Below, piece after piece: positions 24,634 to 33,569 of a stretch of DNA of 40,976 nt (the stretch's first letter is position 1; each line of letters begins with the position of its first letter). Under the pieces are notes generated by a model. The model ran no database searches, was not told the origin of the DNA, and was given only the letters and a program-made list of their open reading frames with translations. The stretch covers positions 1 to 40,976 of the forward strand of contig USSA01000004.1 of the NCBI GenBank assembly GCA_900557255.1. The letters are read 5' to 3'. The DNA comes from an uncultured Prevotella sp. (GTDB taxonomy: Bacteria; Bacteroidota; Bacteroidia; Bacteroidales; Bacteroidaceae). The position numbers and the translations under genes are program-made.

Positions 24634-25224
24634 CTATTTATTCTTCTCTTCCCAAGCCTCAACCTTGTCGCGGTTCTGAACGAGGAAGTCTACATCGTCC
24701 AAACCATTCTCCAAACAGTGTTTCTTGTAGCCGTTGATTTCGAAGTGCTCGCTCTTGCCGGTAGCAAGATTGGTCACAGTCTGGTTAGGAAGATCTACCT
24801 TCACCTCTGTCTTGTGATCCTTGTCGATGCTCTCGAAGAGTTCCTTCAGGAATTCCTCGCTTACTACTACTGGCAATACGAGGTTGTTCAACTCGTTGTT
24901 CTTGTGGATATCAGCAAAGAAAGAACTGATGACTACACGGAAGCCTGCACCTGCGATAGCCCAGGCAGCGTGCTCACGTGAAGAACCGGAACCGAAGTTC
25001 TTGCCAGCTACGAGGATGACACCACTGTAAGATGGGTCGTTCATCACGAAGTCTGGCTTTGGAGTTCCGTCGGCATTGTAGCGCCAGTCGCGGAAGAGGT
25101 TGTCGCCCATGCCCTCTTTATCGATGGCCTTGAGGAAACGGGCTGGGATGATCTGGTCTGTATCTACATTCTCCAAAGGAAGAGGAATGCAGCTTGATGT
25201 AATTACATTGAATTTCTGTTTCAT
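24634..25224 (-). CDS. leuD: 3-isopropylmalate dehydratase small subunit
   Basis: 196 residues from the ATG at 25224 (MKQKFNVITSSCIPLPLENV); five extra upstream codons in frame have no support. Motifs are NVDTDQIIPARFLK, LVAGKNFGSGSSREHAAWAI, VVISSFFADIHKNN and LVLPVVVSEEF. It forms the heterodimer with LeuC, isomerising 2- to 3-isopropylmalate. It is placed directly after leuC in the operon; the 50-base gap between them contains a 14-base direct repeat. Confidence 0.96.
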   Translation of the reverse strand: MKQKFNVITSSCIPLPLENVDTDQIIPARFLKAIDKEGMGDNLFRDWRYNADGTPKPDFVMNDPSYSGVILVAGKNFGSGSSREHAAWAIAGAGFRVVISSFFADIHKNNELNNLVLPVVVSEEFLKELFESIDKDHKTEVKVDLPNQTVTNLATGKSEHFEINGYKKHCLENGLDDVDFLVQNRDKVEAWEEKNK

Positions 25225-25236
25225 AACTGTACTTAT

Positions 25237-25268
25237 CAATTGTACATTATTAATTGTACATTATTAAT
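25237..25268. repeat. Short direct repeat in the leuC-leuD gap
   Basis: AATTGTACATTATT occurs twice in tandem, followed by AATT, and fills most of the gap between the two dehydratase subunit genes. Confidence 0.7.
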
Positions 25269-25274
25269 TTAAAA

Positions 25275-26669
25275 TTACATAAACTCTCTTGGGTCGGTAA
25301 TCTTACCTGTAATAGCGGCAGCAGCTGCTACGTATGGACTGGCAAGGATGGTGCGGGAACCTGGTCCCTGACGACCCTCGAAGTTACGGTTGGATGTACT
25401 TACAGAGTACTTGCCTGCAGGAATCTTATCATCGTTCATTGCCAGACAAGCAGAGCATCCAGGCTGACGGATTTCGAAGCCGGCTGCCTCAACAATCTTA
25501 TCAATTCCCTCTTCACGTATTTGTTTATCAACCAACCATGAACCTGGTACAAGCCAAGCAGTTACACCATCTGCCTTCTTCTTTCCTTTAACAAGAGAAG
25601 CGAAAGCACGGAAGTCTTCAATACGACCATTGGTACATGCGCCCAAGAATACATAATCGATAGGATGACCCTCGAGTTTCTCACCTGGCTGGAAGCCCAT
25701 GTAGTTGAGGCTCTTCTTGAAACCAGCCTGCTCTTCCTCAGGAATCTCATCGAGAGTTGGGATATTCCCAGTAATGCCGATACCCATACCTGGGTTGGTA
25801 CCATAGGTGATACGTGGTTCGATATTCTTTGCCTCGAACGTCAACTCTTTGTCGAAGACTGCATCATCGCCACTCTTCAAGGTCTTCCAGTAAGCCACAG
25901 CCTTGTCCCACTCTTCACCCTTAGGTGCATATTCACGACCCTTGATGTACGCGAATGTTGTCTCATCAGGAGCTACGAAACCACCACGGGCCCCCATCTC
26001 GATAGAGAGGTTGCAGAGGGTGAGACGACCTTCCATAGACATATCCTTCACTACATCGCCACTGTACTCAACGAAGTAACCGGTAGCACCTGAAGTAGTG
26101 AGCTGGCTCATCAGATAGAGAGCAACGTCCTTGGCAGTAACGCCCTTGCTGAGCTTACCGTTGATGCTGATACGCATAGACTTTGGCTTACTCTGGAGAA
26201 TACACTGTGAAGCCATCACCATCTCCACCTCAGAAGTACCGATACCGAAAGCTACGGCACCCATTGCACCATGAGTAGAAGTATGAGAGTCGCCACAGAC
26301 GATGGTCATACCAGGAAGAGAAAGACCCTTCTCTGGACCTACCACGTGGATGATACCATTATCTTTTGTGTTCATGGCAAAGTGAGTTACGCCGAAATCA
26401 GCGGTATTCTTTGCCAAGGTATCTACCTGCTTCTTTGAGATAGGATCCTCGATTGGTTTATCCTGATCGTGAGTAGGAGTATTGTGGTCAGGCATACAGA
26501 AAATCTGGTCTGGACGGAACATCTTGAGTCCGCGTGCTCGCATACCAGCGAATGCCTGAGGTGATGTTACTTCGTGACAGTAGAGACGGTCGATGTAAAG
26601 CTGTGTAGGACCGTCCGGAACAATCTGGACAACGTGTTTGTCCCAAATCTTGTCGAATAATGTATTCAT
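25275..26669 (-). CDS. leuC: 3-isopropylmalate dehydratase large subunit
   Basis: 464 residues from the ATG at 26669 ([20 protein letters not shown]), the usual length. The longer frame to 26828 runs back into leuA and is rejected. Aconitase-family motifs are seen: [31 protein letters not shown], and the three [4Fe-4S] cysteines in [13 protein letters not shown] and GCSACLAMN. The end is TDPREFM. Together with LeuD it makes the isomerase of leucine synthesis, and possibly citramalate isomerase. It follows leuA by 25 bases. Confidence 0.97.
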   Translation of the reverse strand: MNTLFDKIWDKHVVQIVPDGPTQLYIDRLYCHEVTSPQAFAGMRARGLKMFRPDQIFCMPDHNTPTHDQDKPIEDPISKKQVDTLAKNTADFGVTHFAMNTKDNGIIHVVGPEKGLSLPGMTIVCGDSHTSTHGAMGAVAFGIGTSEVEMVMASQCILQSKPKSMRISINGKLSKGVTAKDVALYLMSQLTTSGATGYFVEYSGDVVKDMSMEGRLTLCNLSIEMGARGGFVAPDETTFAYIKGREYAPKGEEWDKAVAYWKTLKSGDDAVFDKELTFEAKNIEPRITYGTNPGMGIGITGNIPTLDEIPEEEQAGFKKSLNYMGFQPGEKLEGHPIDYVFLGACTNGRIEDFRAFASLVKGKKKADGVTAWLVPGSWLVDKQIREEGIDKIVEAAGFEIRQPGCSACLAMNDDKIPAGKYSVSTSNRNFEGRQGPGSRTILASPYVAAAAAITGKITDPREFM

Positions 26670-26694
26670 AATATCTCTTGTTATATATATATGT

Positions 26695-28197
26695 TTATCT
26701 AATCTTAAACTTGTTGATACAATCGATGTAAGCCTCAACAGAAGCCGTAACGATGTCGGTATCTGCACCGAAGCCATAATATACATGACCATCGTATTCC
26801 ACCTGCATGTGAACCTTGCCCACATCATCAGAGCCCTTGTCGATAGCCTGGATGGTGAACTCCTTGAGGTTCATCTCCTTGGTGATGACCTTCTTGAGAG
26901 CATTGATAGCAGCATCTACCGGACCGTTACCAGATGATGCAGCCTCAAACTTCTGACCTGCAATATCAAGACCGATACTTGCCACGCTCTTCACGCCCTT
27001 ACCTGTAGTAACCTGCAACCAGTCGAGCTGAACACCATGCTTATCAGCAGAATCAGCACCGGCAAGCATCAAAACATCCTCATCGGTAACTTCCTTCTTC
27101 TTATCAGCCAGTTGGAGGAACTTCTTGTAAATCTTGTCGAGCTTCTCCTCATCATTAATCTCTACACCATTGACATGGAGACGGTACTTCAATGCAGCAC
27201 GACCAGAACGGGCTGTCAATACGATAGCATTGTCATCCAATCCCACTTCCTTAGGATCAATGATTTCGTAAGTCTGAACATTCTTCAAGACACCATCCTG
27301 ATGGATACCGGAAGAATGAGCAAATGCATTGCGACCCACGATAGCCTTGTTTGGCTGAACAGGCATATTCATCAGGCTGCTCACCATGCGTGAGGTAGGA
27401 ATAATCTTGGTGGTATTGATGTTGGTATCAATATTGATATGCTTGTGACACTTCAGAATCATGGCAATCTCTTCGAGCGAAGTATTACCTGCACGCTCAC
27501 CGATACCATTGATGGTAACCTCAACCTGACGTGCACCATTCAAAACACCCTGCAGGGTATTGGCAGTAGCCATACCGAGGTCGTTATGACAGTGGGTAGA
27601 AAGGCGTGCCTTGTCAATGCCATCAACATGCTCCATGAGATACTTGATTTTGTCACCATATTCATCAGGCAGACAATAACCTGTAGTATCAGGAATGTTC
27701 ACTACAGTAGCACCCGCCTTGACAACAGCCTCTACGACACGAGCCAGATACTCATTATCGGTACGGCCTGCATCCTCAGCATAGAACTCAACGTCCTCAA
27801 CATACTTTTTAGCATACTTGACAGCAGCTACGGCACGTTCGATGATTTCCTCGCGGGTAGAATTGAACTTATACTTGATATGACTGTCGCTGGTACCGAT
27901 ACCGGTATGGATTCTCTTATGCTTGGCATACTGCAAAGCCTCAGCAGCACAATCAATATCTTTTTCTACGGCACGGGTAAGTGCACAAATAGTAGGCCAG
28001 GTTACAGCCTTAGAGATTTCTACCACTGAATTGAAGTCGCCCGGACTTGATATTGGAAACCCAGCCTCAATTACATCCACGCCCAACTGCTCCAGTTGCT
28101 TTGCCACCTGAATCTTCTCAACTGTGTTCAACTGACATCCCGGAACCTGTTCGCCATCGCGGAGGGTCGTGTCGAAAATGTATAATCTGTCACTCAT
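26695..28197 (-). CDS. leuA: 2-isopropylmalate synthase
   Basis: 500 residues. It starts [20 protein letters not shown], the long-form LeuA signature; [16 protein letters not shown] contains the HxH metal site, [20 protein letters not shown] and [12 protein letters not shown] are the next conserved blocks. A C-terminal regulatory domain ([32 protein letters not shown]) should bind leucine for feedback inhibition. It condenses acetyl-CoA with 2-oxoisovalerate, the committed step. It is the first gene of the operon and follows a leader region with attenuator features. Confidence 0.96.
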   Translation of the reverse strand: MSDRLYIFDTTLRDGEQVPGCQLNTVEKIQVAKQLEQLGVDVIEAGFPISSPGDFNSVVEISKAVTWPTICALTRAVEKDIDCAAEALQYAKHKRIHTGIGTSDSHIKYKFNSTREEIIERAVAAVKYAKKYVEDVEFYAEDAGRTDNEYLARVVEAVVKAGATVVNIPDTTGYCLPDEYGDKIKYLMEHVDGIDKARLSTHCHNDLGMATANTLQGVLNGARQVEVTINGIGERAGNTSLEEIAMILKCHKHINIDTNINTTKIIPTSRMVSSLMNMPVQPNKAIVGRNAFAHSSGIHQDGVLKNVQTYEIIDPKEVGLDDNAIVLTARSGRAALKYRLHVNGVEINDEEKLDKIYKKFLQLADKKKEVTDEDVLMLAGADSADKHGVQLDWLQVTTGKGVKSVASIGLDIAGQKFEAASSGNGPVDAAINALKKVITKEMNLKEFTIQAIDKGSDDVGKVHMQVEYDGHVYYGFGADTDIVTASVEAYIDCINKFKIR

Positions 28198-28294
28198 ATC
28201 ATTAAAATTTTAAATTTACACCTTATTATATATATAAGAGCTACACATTCAGAACGCACTACGTTTATATAGCAATCCGTGCAGAAGCATCAGA

Positions 28295-28346
28295 TAAAGT
28301 AAAAAGCCTTCCCCCACTCCATAGACGGAAGTGTAGAAAGGCTTTT
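28295..28346 (-). terminator. Attenuator terminator in the leu leader
   Basis: In minus-strand sense AAAAGCCTT (28346-28338) pairs with AAGGCTTTT (28310-28302). The apical part can add a CACTTCC/GGAGTG pairing, and TTTTTACTTT follows. It lies between the leader ORF stop and leuA, about 100 bases before the leuA start. Its upper 5' arm (28333-28326) is perfectly complementary over eight bases to a segment inside the leader ORF (28389-28382), and the match extends by three more pairs including G-U. The two structures exclude each other. Confidence 0.8.
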
Positions 28347-28364
28347 AATATCTTATGCGATGAA

Positions 28365-28451
28365 CTATACGCACACCTTATCACTTCCGCCCACAAACTG
28401 CAGTCGAAGTCGAATAATAATGCTTGTAATGTTCAACAATGTTGTTCTCAT
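28365..28451 (-). CDS. Leu leader peptide (28 residues, Leu/Ile/Val-rich)
   Basis: The ORF starts about 30 bases after the predicted transcription start and encodes MRTTLLNITSIIIRLRLQ followed by ten more residues ending KVCV. Eleven of 28 codons are branched-chain: Leu at 5, 6, 15 and 17; Ile at 8, 11, 12 and 13; Val at 20, 26 and 28. The stop lies 18 bases before the terminator stem. A ribosome paused on the Leu or Ile codons would leave codons 21-23 free to pair with the terminator's 5' arm, while a ribosome reaching the stop would cover them and allow termination. This is the classic arrangement for charged-tRNA-dependent attenuation. It is too short for standard gene finders. Confidence 0.75.
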   Translation of the reverse strand: MRTTLLNITSIIIRLRLQFVGGSDKVCV

Positions 28452-28487
28452 ATCTATCTTATTATGTTATATTCCTAAATTCGCATG

Positions 28488-28519
28488 CAAAGGTAACACT
28501 TTTATTTGATACTAGCAAA
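28488..28519 (-). promoter_or_regulatory. Promoter of the leu operon
   Basis: On the minus strand TTTG (28516-28519) is followed after 20 bases by TACCTTTG (28488-28495) and CA. This is a full match to the Bacteroidota consensus. Transcription should start near 28481, about 280 bases upstream of leuA. Confidence 0.8.
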
Positions 28520-28655
28520 CAATTTATAACTTTTTTAATAGAAATGATAACAAATTCCTATAATCTTATGGATTTTTTACCTAAAAACGTTAATCCTGTG
28601 CAAGAATTTGGCGAAAAAGCCAGTTTTTGAGTGAAAAAATTGACAAACTCTAACC

Positions 28656-30155
28656 TTAGAAAGGCAGATTCTCTGCAGGCGGCGGTGGTAGCGGACTACC
28701 ATCCTGCCCTCCGCCATTCATCCTAGAGCCTACAATCTCACCACCTTCTTCGACAGGTGCTGCTGCAGCATCCTGCGGATCCTGGAATCGGGTAAATTCT
28801 CCACGGAAGTTCAGGAGAACATCTCCAACAGAGCCCTTACGGTGCTTGGCAATGATAATCTGTGCCATACCATGAAGGTCATTACCCTTTTCATCCTGAT
28901 AGATGTGATAATATTCCGGGCGGTGAACGAAAAGCACCATATCGGCATCCTGCTCGATGGCACCGGATTCACGGAGGTCACTCAACTGAGGTCGCTTTCC
29001 TTCCAAACCCTCACGGTTCTCTACATTACGGGAGAGCTGCGAAAGAGCAAGCACAGGAATATTCAGCTCTTTGGCAATACCTTTGAGCGAACGGGAGATG
29101 GTAGATACCTCCTCCTGACGGCTGCCAAACTTCATACCATTGGCATTCATCAGCTGGAGATAGTCAATCATCAACAGTTTAACACCCTTTTCCCTTACCA
29201 GTCGGCGCGCCTTGGTACGGAGTTCGAAAACAGAAAGACCAGGCGTATCATCAATATAAATAGGTGCACCTGTCAGTTTTCTCAGTTTTTTATCCAACCG
29301 TTCCCATTCTGGCTGTTCCAATTGTCCGTTCAGTATTTTTTTACCCGAAATCTCGCAAACATTCGAGATGAGTCGGTTCACCAACTGAACGTTATTCATT
29401 TCCAGAGAGAAGAATCCGATAGGCACATCATAATCAACCGCCACATTCTTGGCAATACTCAATGCAAAGGAAGTCTTACCCATGGCAGGACGACCGGCAA
29501 TAATCACAAGGTCGGACGGTTGCCAACCTGATGTCATATCATCCAACCCACGATAACCCGTAGGAATACCGGTAAGACCACCCGAGTTCTGAGCAGCGCG
29601 CTGCAAGATGGCAACGGCCTCCTTTACAACCGGATCAATCTGTGTATAATCCTGCTTCATATTGTTCTGAGAAAGCTGGAAGAGTTCACCTTCAGCTTTC
29701 TGCATCAGTTCATCCACATCCACACCTTCTTCATACGCCATCGTCTCGATGTCGCCGGCATAATGAATCAGCTGGCGCTGCATATATTTCTGCGCCAGGA
29801 TACGGGCATGCGACTCTACATGGGCAGCCGAAGCCATGCCTGCAGAAATATCCATGAGATATTGTGCTCCTCCCACCTTATCCAGTTCGCCAGTCTTGGC
29901 TAACTGATCGGCAAGAGTCATGATATCCACAGGCCGTTCCTCCATGTTCATCACCTGGATAGCCTGATATATTCTCTTATGACGCGGGTCATAAAAAGTA
30001 TCCGGCTTGAGCAACTCCGACACCACCGAAAAAGCATCAGAATCTATCATCAAGGCACCCAGTACCGCCTGCTCCACATTCACAGCCTGCGGCTGCAAAT
30101 GGGCGTAGGTTGGATCTATCTGTACCTTATTCTTATTTTTATTATTCTCCGCCAT
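28656..30155 (-). CDS. dnaB: Replicative DNA helicase DnaB
   Basis: 499 residues. The N-terminal primase-interacting domain (PQAVNVEQAVLGALMIDSDA) is followed by the RecA-like motor with Walker A GRPAMGKT at residues 221-228, the EMNNVQLVNR helix, Walker B LLMIDYLQL near 327-335, and QLSRNVENREGLEGKRPQLS, then DLRESGAIEQDADMVLFVHR. No intein interrupts it. The C-terminal tail is Gly/Pro-rich. It unwinds DNA at the replication fork. The start codon is two bases from the stop of the upstream 823-residue protein gene, so the two are cotranscribed; this is an uncommon partner. Confidence 0.97.
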   Translation of the reverse strand: MAENNKNKNKVQIDPTYAHLQPQAVNVEQAVLGALMIDSDAFSVVSELLKPDTFYDPRHKRIYQAIQVMNMEERPVDIMTLADQLAKTGELDKVGGAQYLMDISAGMASAAHVESHARILAQKYMQRQLIHYAGDIETMAYEEGVDVDELMQKAEGELFQLSQNNMKQDYTQIDPVVKEAVAILQRAAQNSGGLTGIPTGYRGLDDMTSGWQPSDLVIIAGRPAMGKTSFALSIAKNVAVDYDVPIGFFSLEMNNVQLVNRLISNVCEISGKKILNGQLEQPEWERLDKKLRKLTGAPIYIDDTPGLSVFELRTKARRLVREKGVKLLMIDYLQLMNANGMKFGSRQEEVSTISRSLKGIAKELNIPVLALSQLSRNVENREGLEGKRPQLSDLRESGAIEQDADMVLFVHRPEYYHIYQDEKGNDLHGMAQIIIAKHRKGSVGDVLLNFRGEFTRFQDPQDAAAAPVEEGGEIVGSRMNGGGQDGSPLPPPPAENLPF

Positions 30156-30157
30156 CT

Positions 30158-32629
30158 TTATTGTTTTTTCCTTTCCTCGATAACTTTTTTTGTTATAAAT
30201 TCCAATTCTATAGGCGCAATACCACGATCATCGAGCCAATCTCCCATCTCGAGCAGACCGAATGCATCTATATCTTCCTTAGGAGAAAAAGCTGCATGAC
30301 CAGATGCTTCATCCAAAAATCTGATAGCTGCAGTTCCTCCCTCTTTCACGAGAACGCAGAGTCCATAATAGAAAAATTTCATAGACTCCCATCTGTGGTC
30401 TTGTGGCTTGGAAACTTTGTTCACCATCGCAGATAACATTTTCATGAATATGCGTTCCTTTTCATCCTTATCCATATCTGTCATGTCAGAATTCAAAATT
30501 TCCCTGATCTCATTATCATCACTATTTTGCAGATAAGGTTCTATTAAAGCCATTGCATGGTCAATGTTTTTATCGCCTTCCGATTCTGAAAAGAGCAAAG
30601 AGAAAGCCAGTCTGCATTCAACCTGTTCTTCCTTAGGATACTGTTCATCCATCTGGAAAGCCCATTCCAAAGCCTCTTTATAATGATGGAATTTCAATAA
30701 GAGATCGGTCTTTTTGAGCTTGAGCTTAAACTGCTTACTCTCATCTGATTCTTCTTTAATCAAGCAATTCAATGATATTAAAGCCGCCGGGTCTTTTATC
30801 TCTTCTTCTATTTCTAATTTCAACTCCGTGGCAGCCTTATAAGTTGGGCTTGTATTCTTAATCACATAGAGATGTTCAAGCGCTTCATCATATTTTTCCT
30901 CCGATTTGTATGCCAATGCAAGCATCAGATGCTCTTCGTCGGTATATTTTTCCAGATTACGCAAAATCTTGCTAACAAAGGCATAGTCACCTCTTTTGGC
31001 AGAGAAACGGGCCAGCGACAGGCGATACTTGTCATATTCCGGTTTAGCAAACAGTCCCGTAGTAAAGAAAGGAATTTCCTTCTGCACTTCGAAAGGATTA
31101 TCAAATGCCTTCCTCATTGGAGAGAGAGTATAGAATCGGTAGAGGTCCTGCACATAGCGATGACGAACCCTAATTGCACGTTTCTTCTTTTCCTCTTCAG
31201 AGAGATTCTCTTCATGTTCCATTACCGAATCAAGCAGTGTGACATTTTCAGAATCCATTGCTTCTGTAGAATCAGTCTCATCCTCTACTGGCTCTTCGGT
31301 ATTCTGCTCTTTTTCCACCTCATCTTCTTCGTCATAAAAAACAGGACCAGACACCATATTTTCCGGGGCAACATCCAATGATTCAATAAATTCCTTAGAT
31401 GTATTATTCAATGAAAGAATGATGCTATACAGATCGGTATCACACATAGAGGCACCTTTCAAGAGATTGTTGATGAAATTGCGATGCTGTTTCATCGTAG
31501 CCCGAACATTCTTGAGCGTAGAATTACGGACATAGAAAGGAACAAACCAATTATAGAGTGAATGGAAATGACCGAAGCTCTTCTGGTTGGCAAACTGATG
31601 ATAATAGACATCAACTCCTATATCTTCTGAATTCAACATATAGTCGAAGGCTCCCTTAAGGGCATCATCAGGATTCTCCCCATCTGCAGAGAAGCAATCA
31701 AGTCCCAATTCACCCGTTTGGTCTATCTTTTCGGCCAAATCCTGAGTAAAAGAAGTGAGCATGGTCTTCACCACGGAATGCATCATCTCCTTGCTATCCT
31801 TTTTACTTGTAAGACATAGACGCATCTGGCGTTGGAGATCAACACAAGCTGCCAAAAATTCTTCGTCCATGATCAAGCCAGCAGCAGAATCCCAATATTT
31901 CTGTTTTTCACCCGAATTGGTTATTGCAGAGAAAACGAAACCCACCAAAGCTCGCTGGCGAACACTGCAAGTACAGTCGTCAGACTTGATTAAGCGCATC
32001 AAGACTGCAAGTCTAGGGGCATCCATGAATACAGAGCATGACAATGAAACAGCCGAAACTATCATATTGATGGTGTATGGATCTACCAAATCGGAAGCGA
32101 TGATATCAAGAATATTTTTGACAAAATCCTCATCCCATTCATCAGTTGTCAAAATATAAGAAAACACCATATTGCGATAGGCATTAAGCTGCTCTTGTAT
32201 CTTTTGTCTTTCCTCGTCTATCTGTTCTTCAGACAAGTCTACCCTCAAATTTAGCATAGCTTCATCTGTAGCAAATTTCTCAAAGGTTTCCTGTACCTCA
32301 TCAAAACTTGTCAGATTCTGAGCTCTTTTGCGAAGTGCAACAAATGTAGACTCATTAGCCAAAATCCATTCGTAGCGCATTTTACTATAGAACTTGTCTA
32401 TATCCATATCCAAATCTGAAGCAAGATCATAAAGTTCCCGATGTTTAAGTTTGACATCTATATAATCATGATATAAAGCATCATATCTTTGTTCAATTTC
32501 CGCTATTCCAGGCAGACATGGCTCCAAACCCACTTCCTGGTCAATTATCTTGCGAATTGCCTCTATTCTGGATATCATAGTGACATTTTCATGCGAAAAC
32601 TTTGTCCAGCTAAAATCTTCTCTTTTCAT
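30158..32629 (-). CDS. Large cytoplasmic helical/TPR-like protein of unknown function
   Basis: 823 residues with no signal peptide or membrane helix. The first 400 residues are helical and charged without recognised motifs. Around residues 430-465 there is a strongly acidic linker (EEDEVEKEQNTEEPVEDETD). The part after residue 480 reads as repeated helix pairs resembling TPR units (LARFSAKRGDYAFVSKILRN, EEHLMLALAYKSEEKYDEAL, KFHHYKEALEWAFQMDEQYP). I do not recognise the family. It starts seven bases after the lipoprotein gene and ends two bases before dnaB, implying cotranscription with the replicative helicase. A scaffold role is inference from repeats only. Confidence 0.8.
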   Translation of the reverse strand: MKREDFSWTKFSHENVTMISRIEAIRKIIDQEVGLEPCLPGIAEIEQRYDALYHDYIDVKLKHRELYDLASDLDMDIDKFYSKMRYEWILANESTFVALRKRAQNLTSFDEVQETFEKFATDEAMLNLRVDLSEEQIDEERQKIQEQLNAYRNMVFSYILTTDEWDEDFVKNILDIIASDLVDPYTINMIVSAVSLSCSVFMDAPRLAVLMRLIKSDDCTCSVRQRALVGFVFSAITNSGEKQKYWDSAAGLIMDEEFLAACVDLQRQMRLCLTSKKDSKEMMHSVVKTMLTSFTQDLAEKIDQTGELGLDCFSADGENPDDALKGAFDYMLNSEDIGVDVYYHQFANQKSFGHFHSLYNWFVPFYVRNSTLKNVRATMKQHRNFINNLLKGASMCDTDLYSIILSLNNTSKEFIESLDVAPENMVSGPVFYDEEDEVEKEQNTEEPVEDETDSTEAMDSENVTLLDSVMEHEENLSEEEKKKRAIRVRHRYVQDLYRFYTLSPMRKAFDNPFEVQKEIPFFTTGLFAKPEYDKYRLSLARFSAKRGDYAFVSKILRNLEKYTDEEHLMLALAYKSEEKYDEALEHLYVIKNTSPTYKAATELKLEIEEEIKDPAALISLNCLIKEESDESKQFKLKLKKTDLLLKFHHYKEALEWAFQMDEQYPKEEQVECRLAFSLLFSESEGDKNIDHAMALIEPYLQNSDDNEIREILNSDMTDMDKDEKERIFMKMLSAMVNKVSKPQDHRWESMKFFYYGLCVLVKEGGTAAIRFLDEASGHAAFSPKEDIDAFGLLEMGDWLDDRGIAPIELEFITKKVIEERKKQ

Positions 32630-32636
32630 AAGCTGC

Positions 32637-33548
32637 TTATTTTTGTGCTACAGCCAGGTCACGACGTCTTGGTTCCATAGCATGTTCATATTTAAGTTTT
32701 GGAAGATTACTGATGGTTTTAGCATCGGCACCCGTATATTTTGTGATGATACTTGCATAATACTGTACCCCACGACTGTTTATGCTATCAACAGCAATAT
32801 TATACGCCTTGATAAACTTGGCAACTTGGTCTTTACGGCGCGGCTCTGAAAGTATTTTCTTGCGGAAAGCAACAACACCTAACTGCAAGTTCTTATCTCT
32901 GCTGTCAAAGAGTTTTACATGCTGTTCAAGTCGGGCTTTGGTAGCTTGAGGTTCTGGCAGCAACATGGCATCCATCTCGTTGTTAAGCAACATACGCAGA
33001 CGGATGTTCAAATCGTTGATTTGAACCTTATAAGCATCATATTTAGGCTTACCGCTATCGATTGCTAAAGTAGCCAGATAATCAGTTGCAGAGTAGCGGG
33101 TCATTGCCACCATCTTATCTGACAGTTGTTTCAGTTCGGATATACGCGAACGCTTATTGGTGATAAACTGCCAATAAAGATTGGTAGAAATAGGGTACGT
33201 CAAAGCAGTACCCCGTTTCTCTATATGATGTGCACGGATCAGATCGGTCACGGCTCCCTCTACGCGCTTGCGCTCGATAGCAGTATCACAATCCATTTGT
33301 GCAGTATATCTACGCAAATGTACGTCTACACCTTGCTGCTCGAAGATACTGTCATCACATGCCAGAAAGATTGGCAGGCAGTCCATTGTTGGCATCACCG
33401 CTATCTTCAGCGCAGCACGGTCTAGGCTATCCAATCTAGCCTTTTCCTTCTTGCTCAAGCGATGACGTTCTGCTTCCGACTTGCCACATCCTGCAAATCC
33501 TATAGCCAGCAAGAGCATCAAGGCTGTAAACGTTTTGAACTTATTCAT
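32637..33548 (-). CDS. Periplasmic solute-binding lipoprotein (NMT1/SsuA-like)
   Basis: 303 residues. The N-terminus MNKFKTFTALMLLLAIGFAG ends in a lipobox at GFAGC. The mature protein begins with a charged helix and then LKIAVMPTMDCLPIFLACDD, the first strand and loop of an NMT1/THI5-like type 2 binding-protein fold. RYSATDYLATLAIDSG and NNEMDAMLLPEPQATKA are typical hinge and second-lobe features. No permease or ATPase gene is adjacent, so it is an orphan binding protein here, perhaps serving a transporter elsewhere or sensing a ligand. It lies 21 bases after the methyltransferase gene. Confidence 0.8.
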   Translation of the reverse strand: MNKFKTFTALMLLLAIGFAGCGKSEAERHRLSKKEKARLDSLDRAALKIAVMPTMDCLPIFLACDDSIFEQQGVDVHLRRYTAQMDCDTAIERKRVEGAVTDLIRAHHIEKRGTALTYPISTNLYWQFITNKRSRISELKQLSDKMVAMTRYSATDYLATLAIDSGKPKYDAYKVQINDLNIRLRMLLNNEMDAMLLPEPQATKARLEQHVKLFDSRDKNLQLGVVAFRKKILSEPRRKDQVAKFIKAYNIAVDSINSRGVQYYASIITKYTGADAKTISNLPKLKYEHAMEPRRRDLAVAQK

Positions 33549-33569
33549 TATCTATCCTTTAATCATTTG

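Noticed and set aside
28842..29531. 229-codon frame opposite dnaB
   Set aside because: Antisense shadow of a highly conserved gene.
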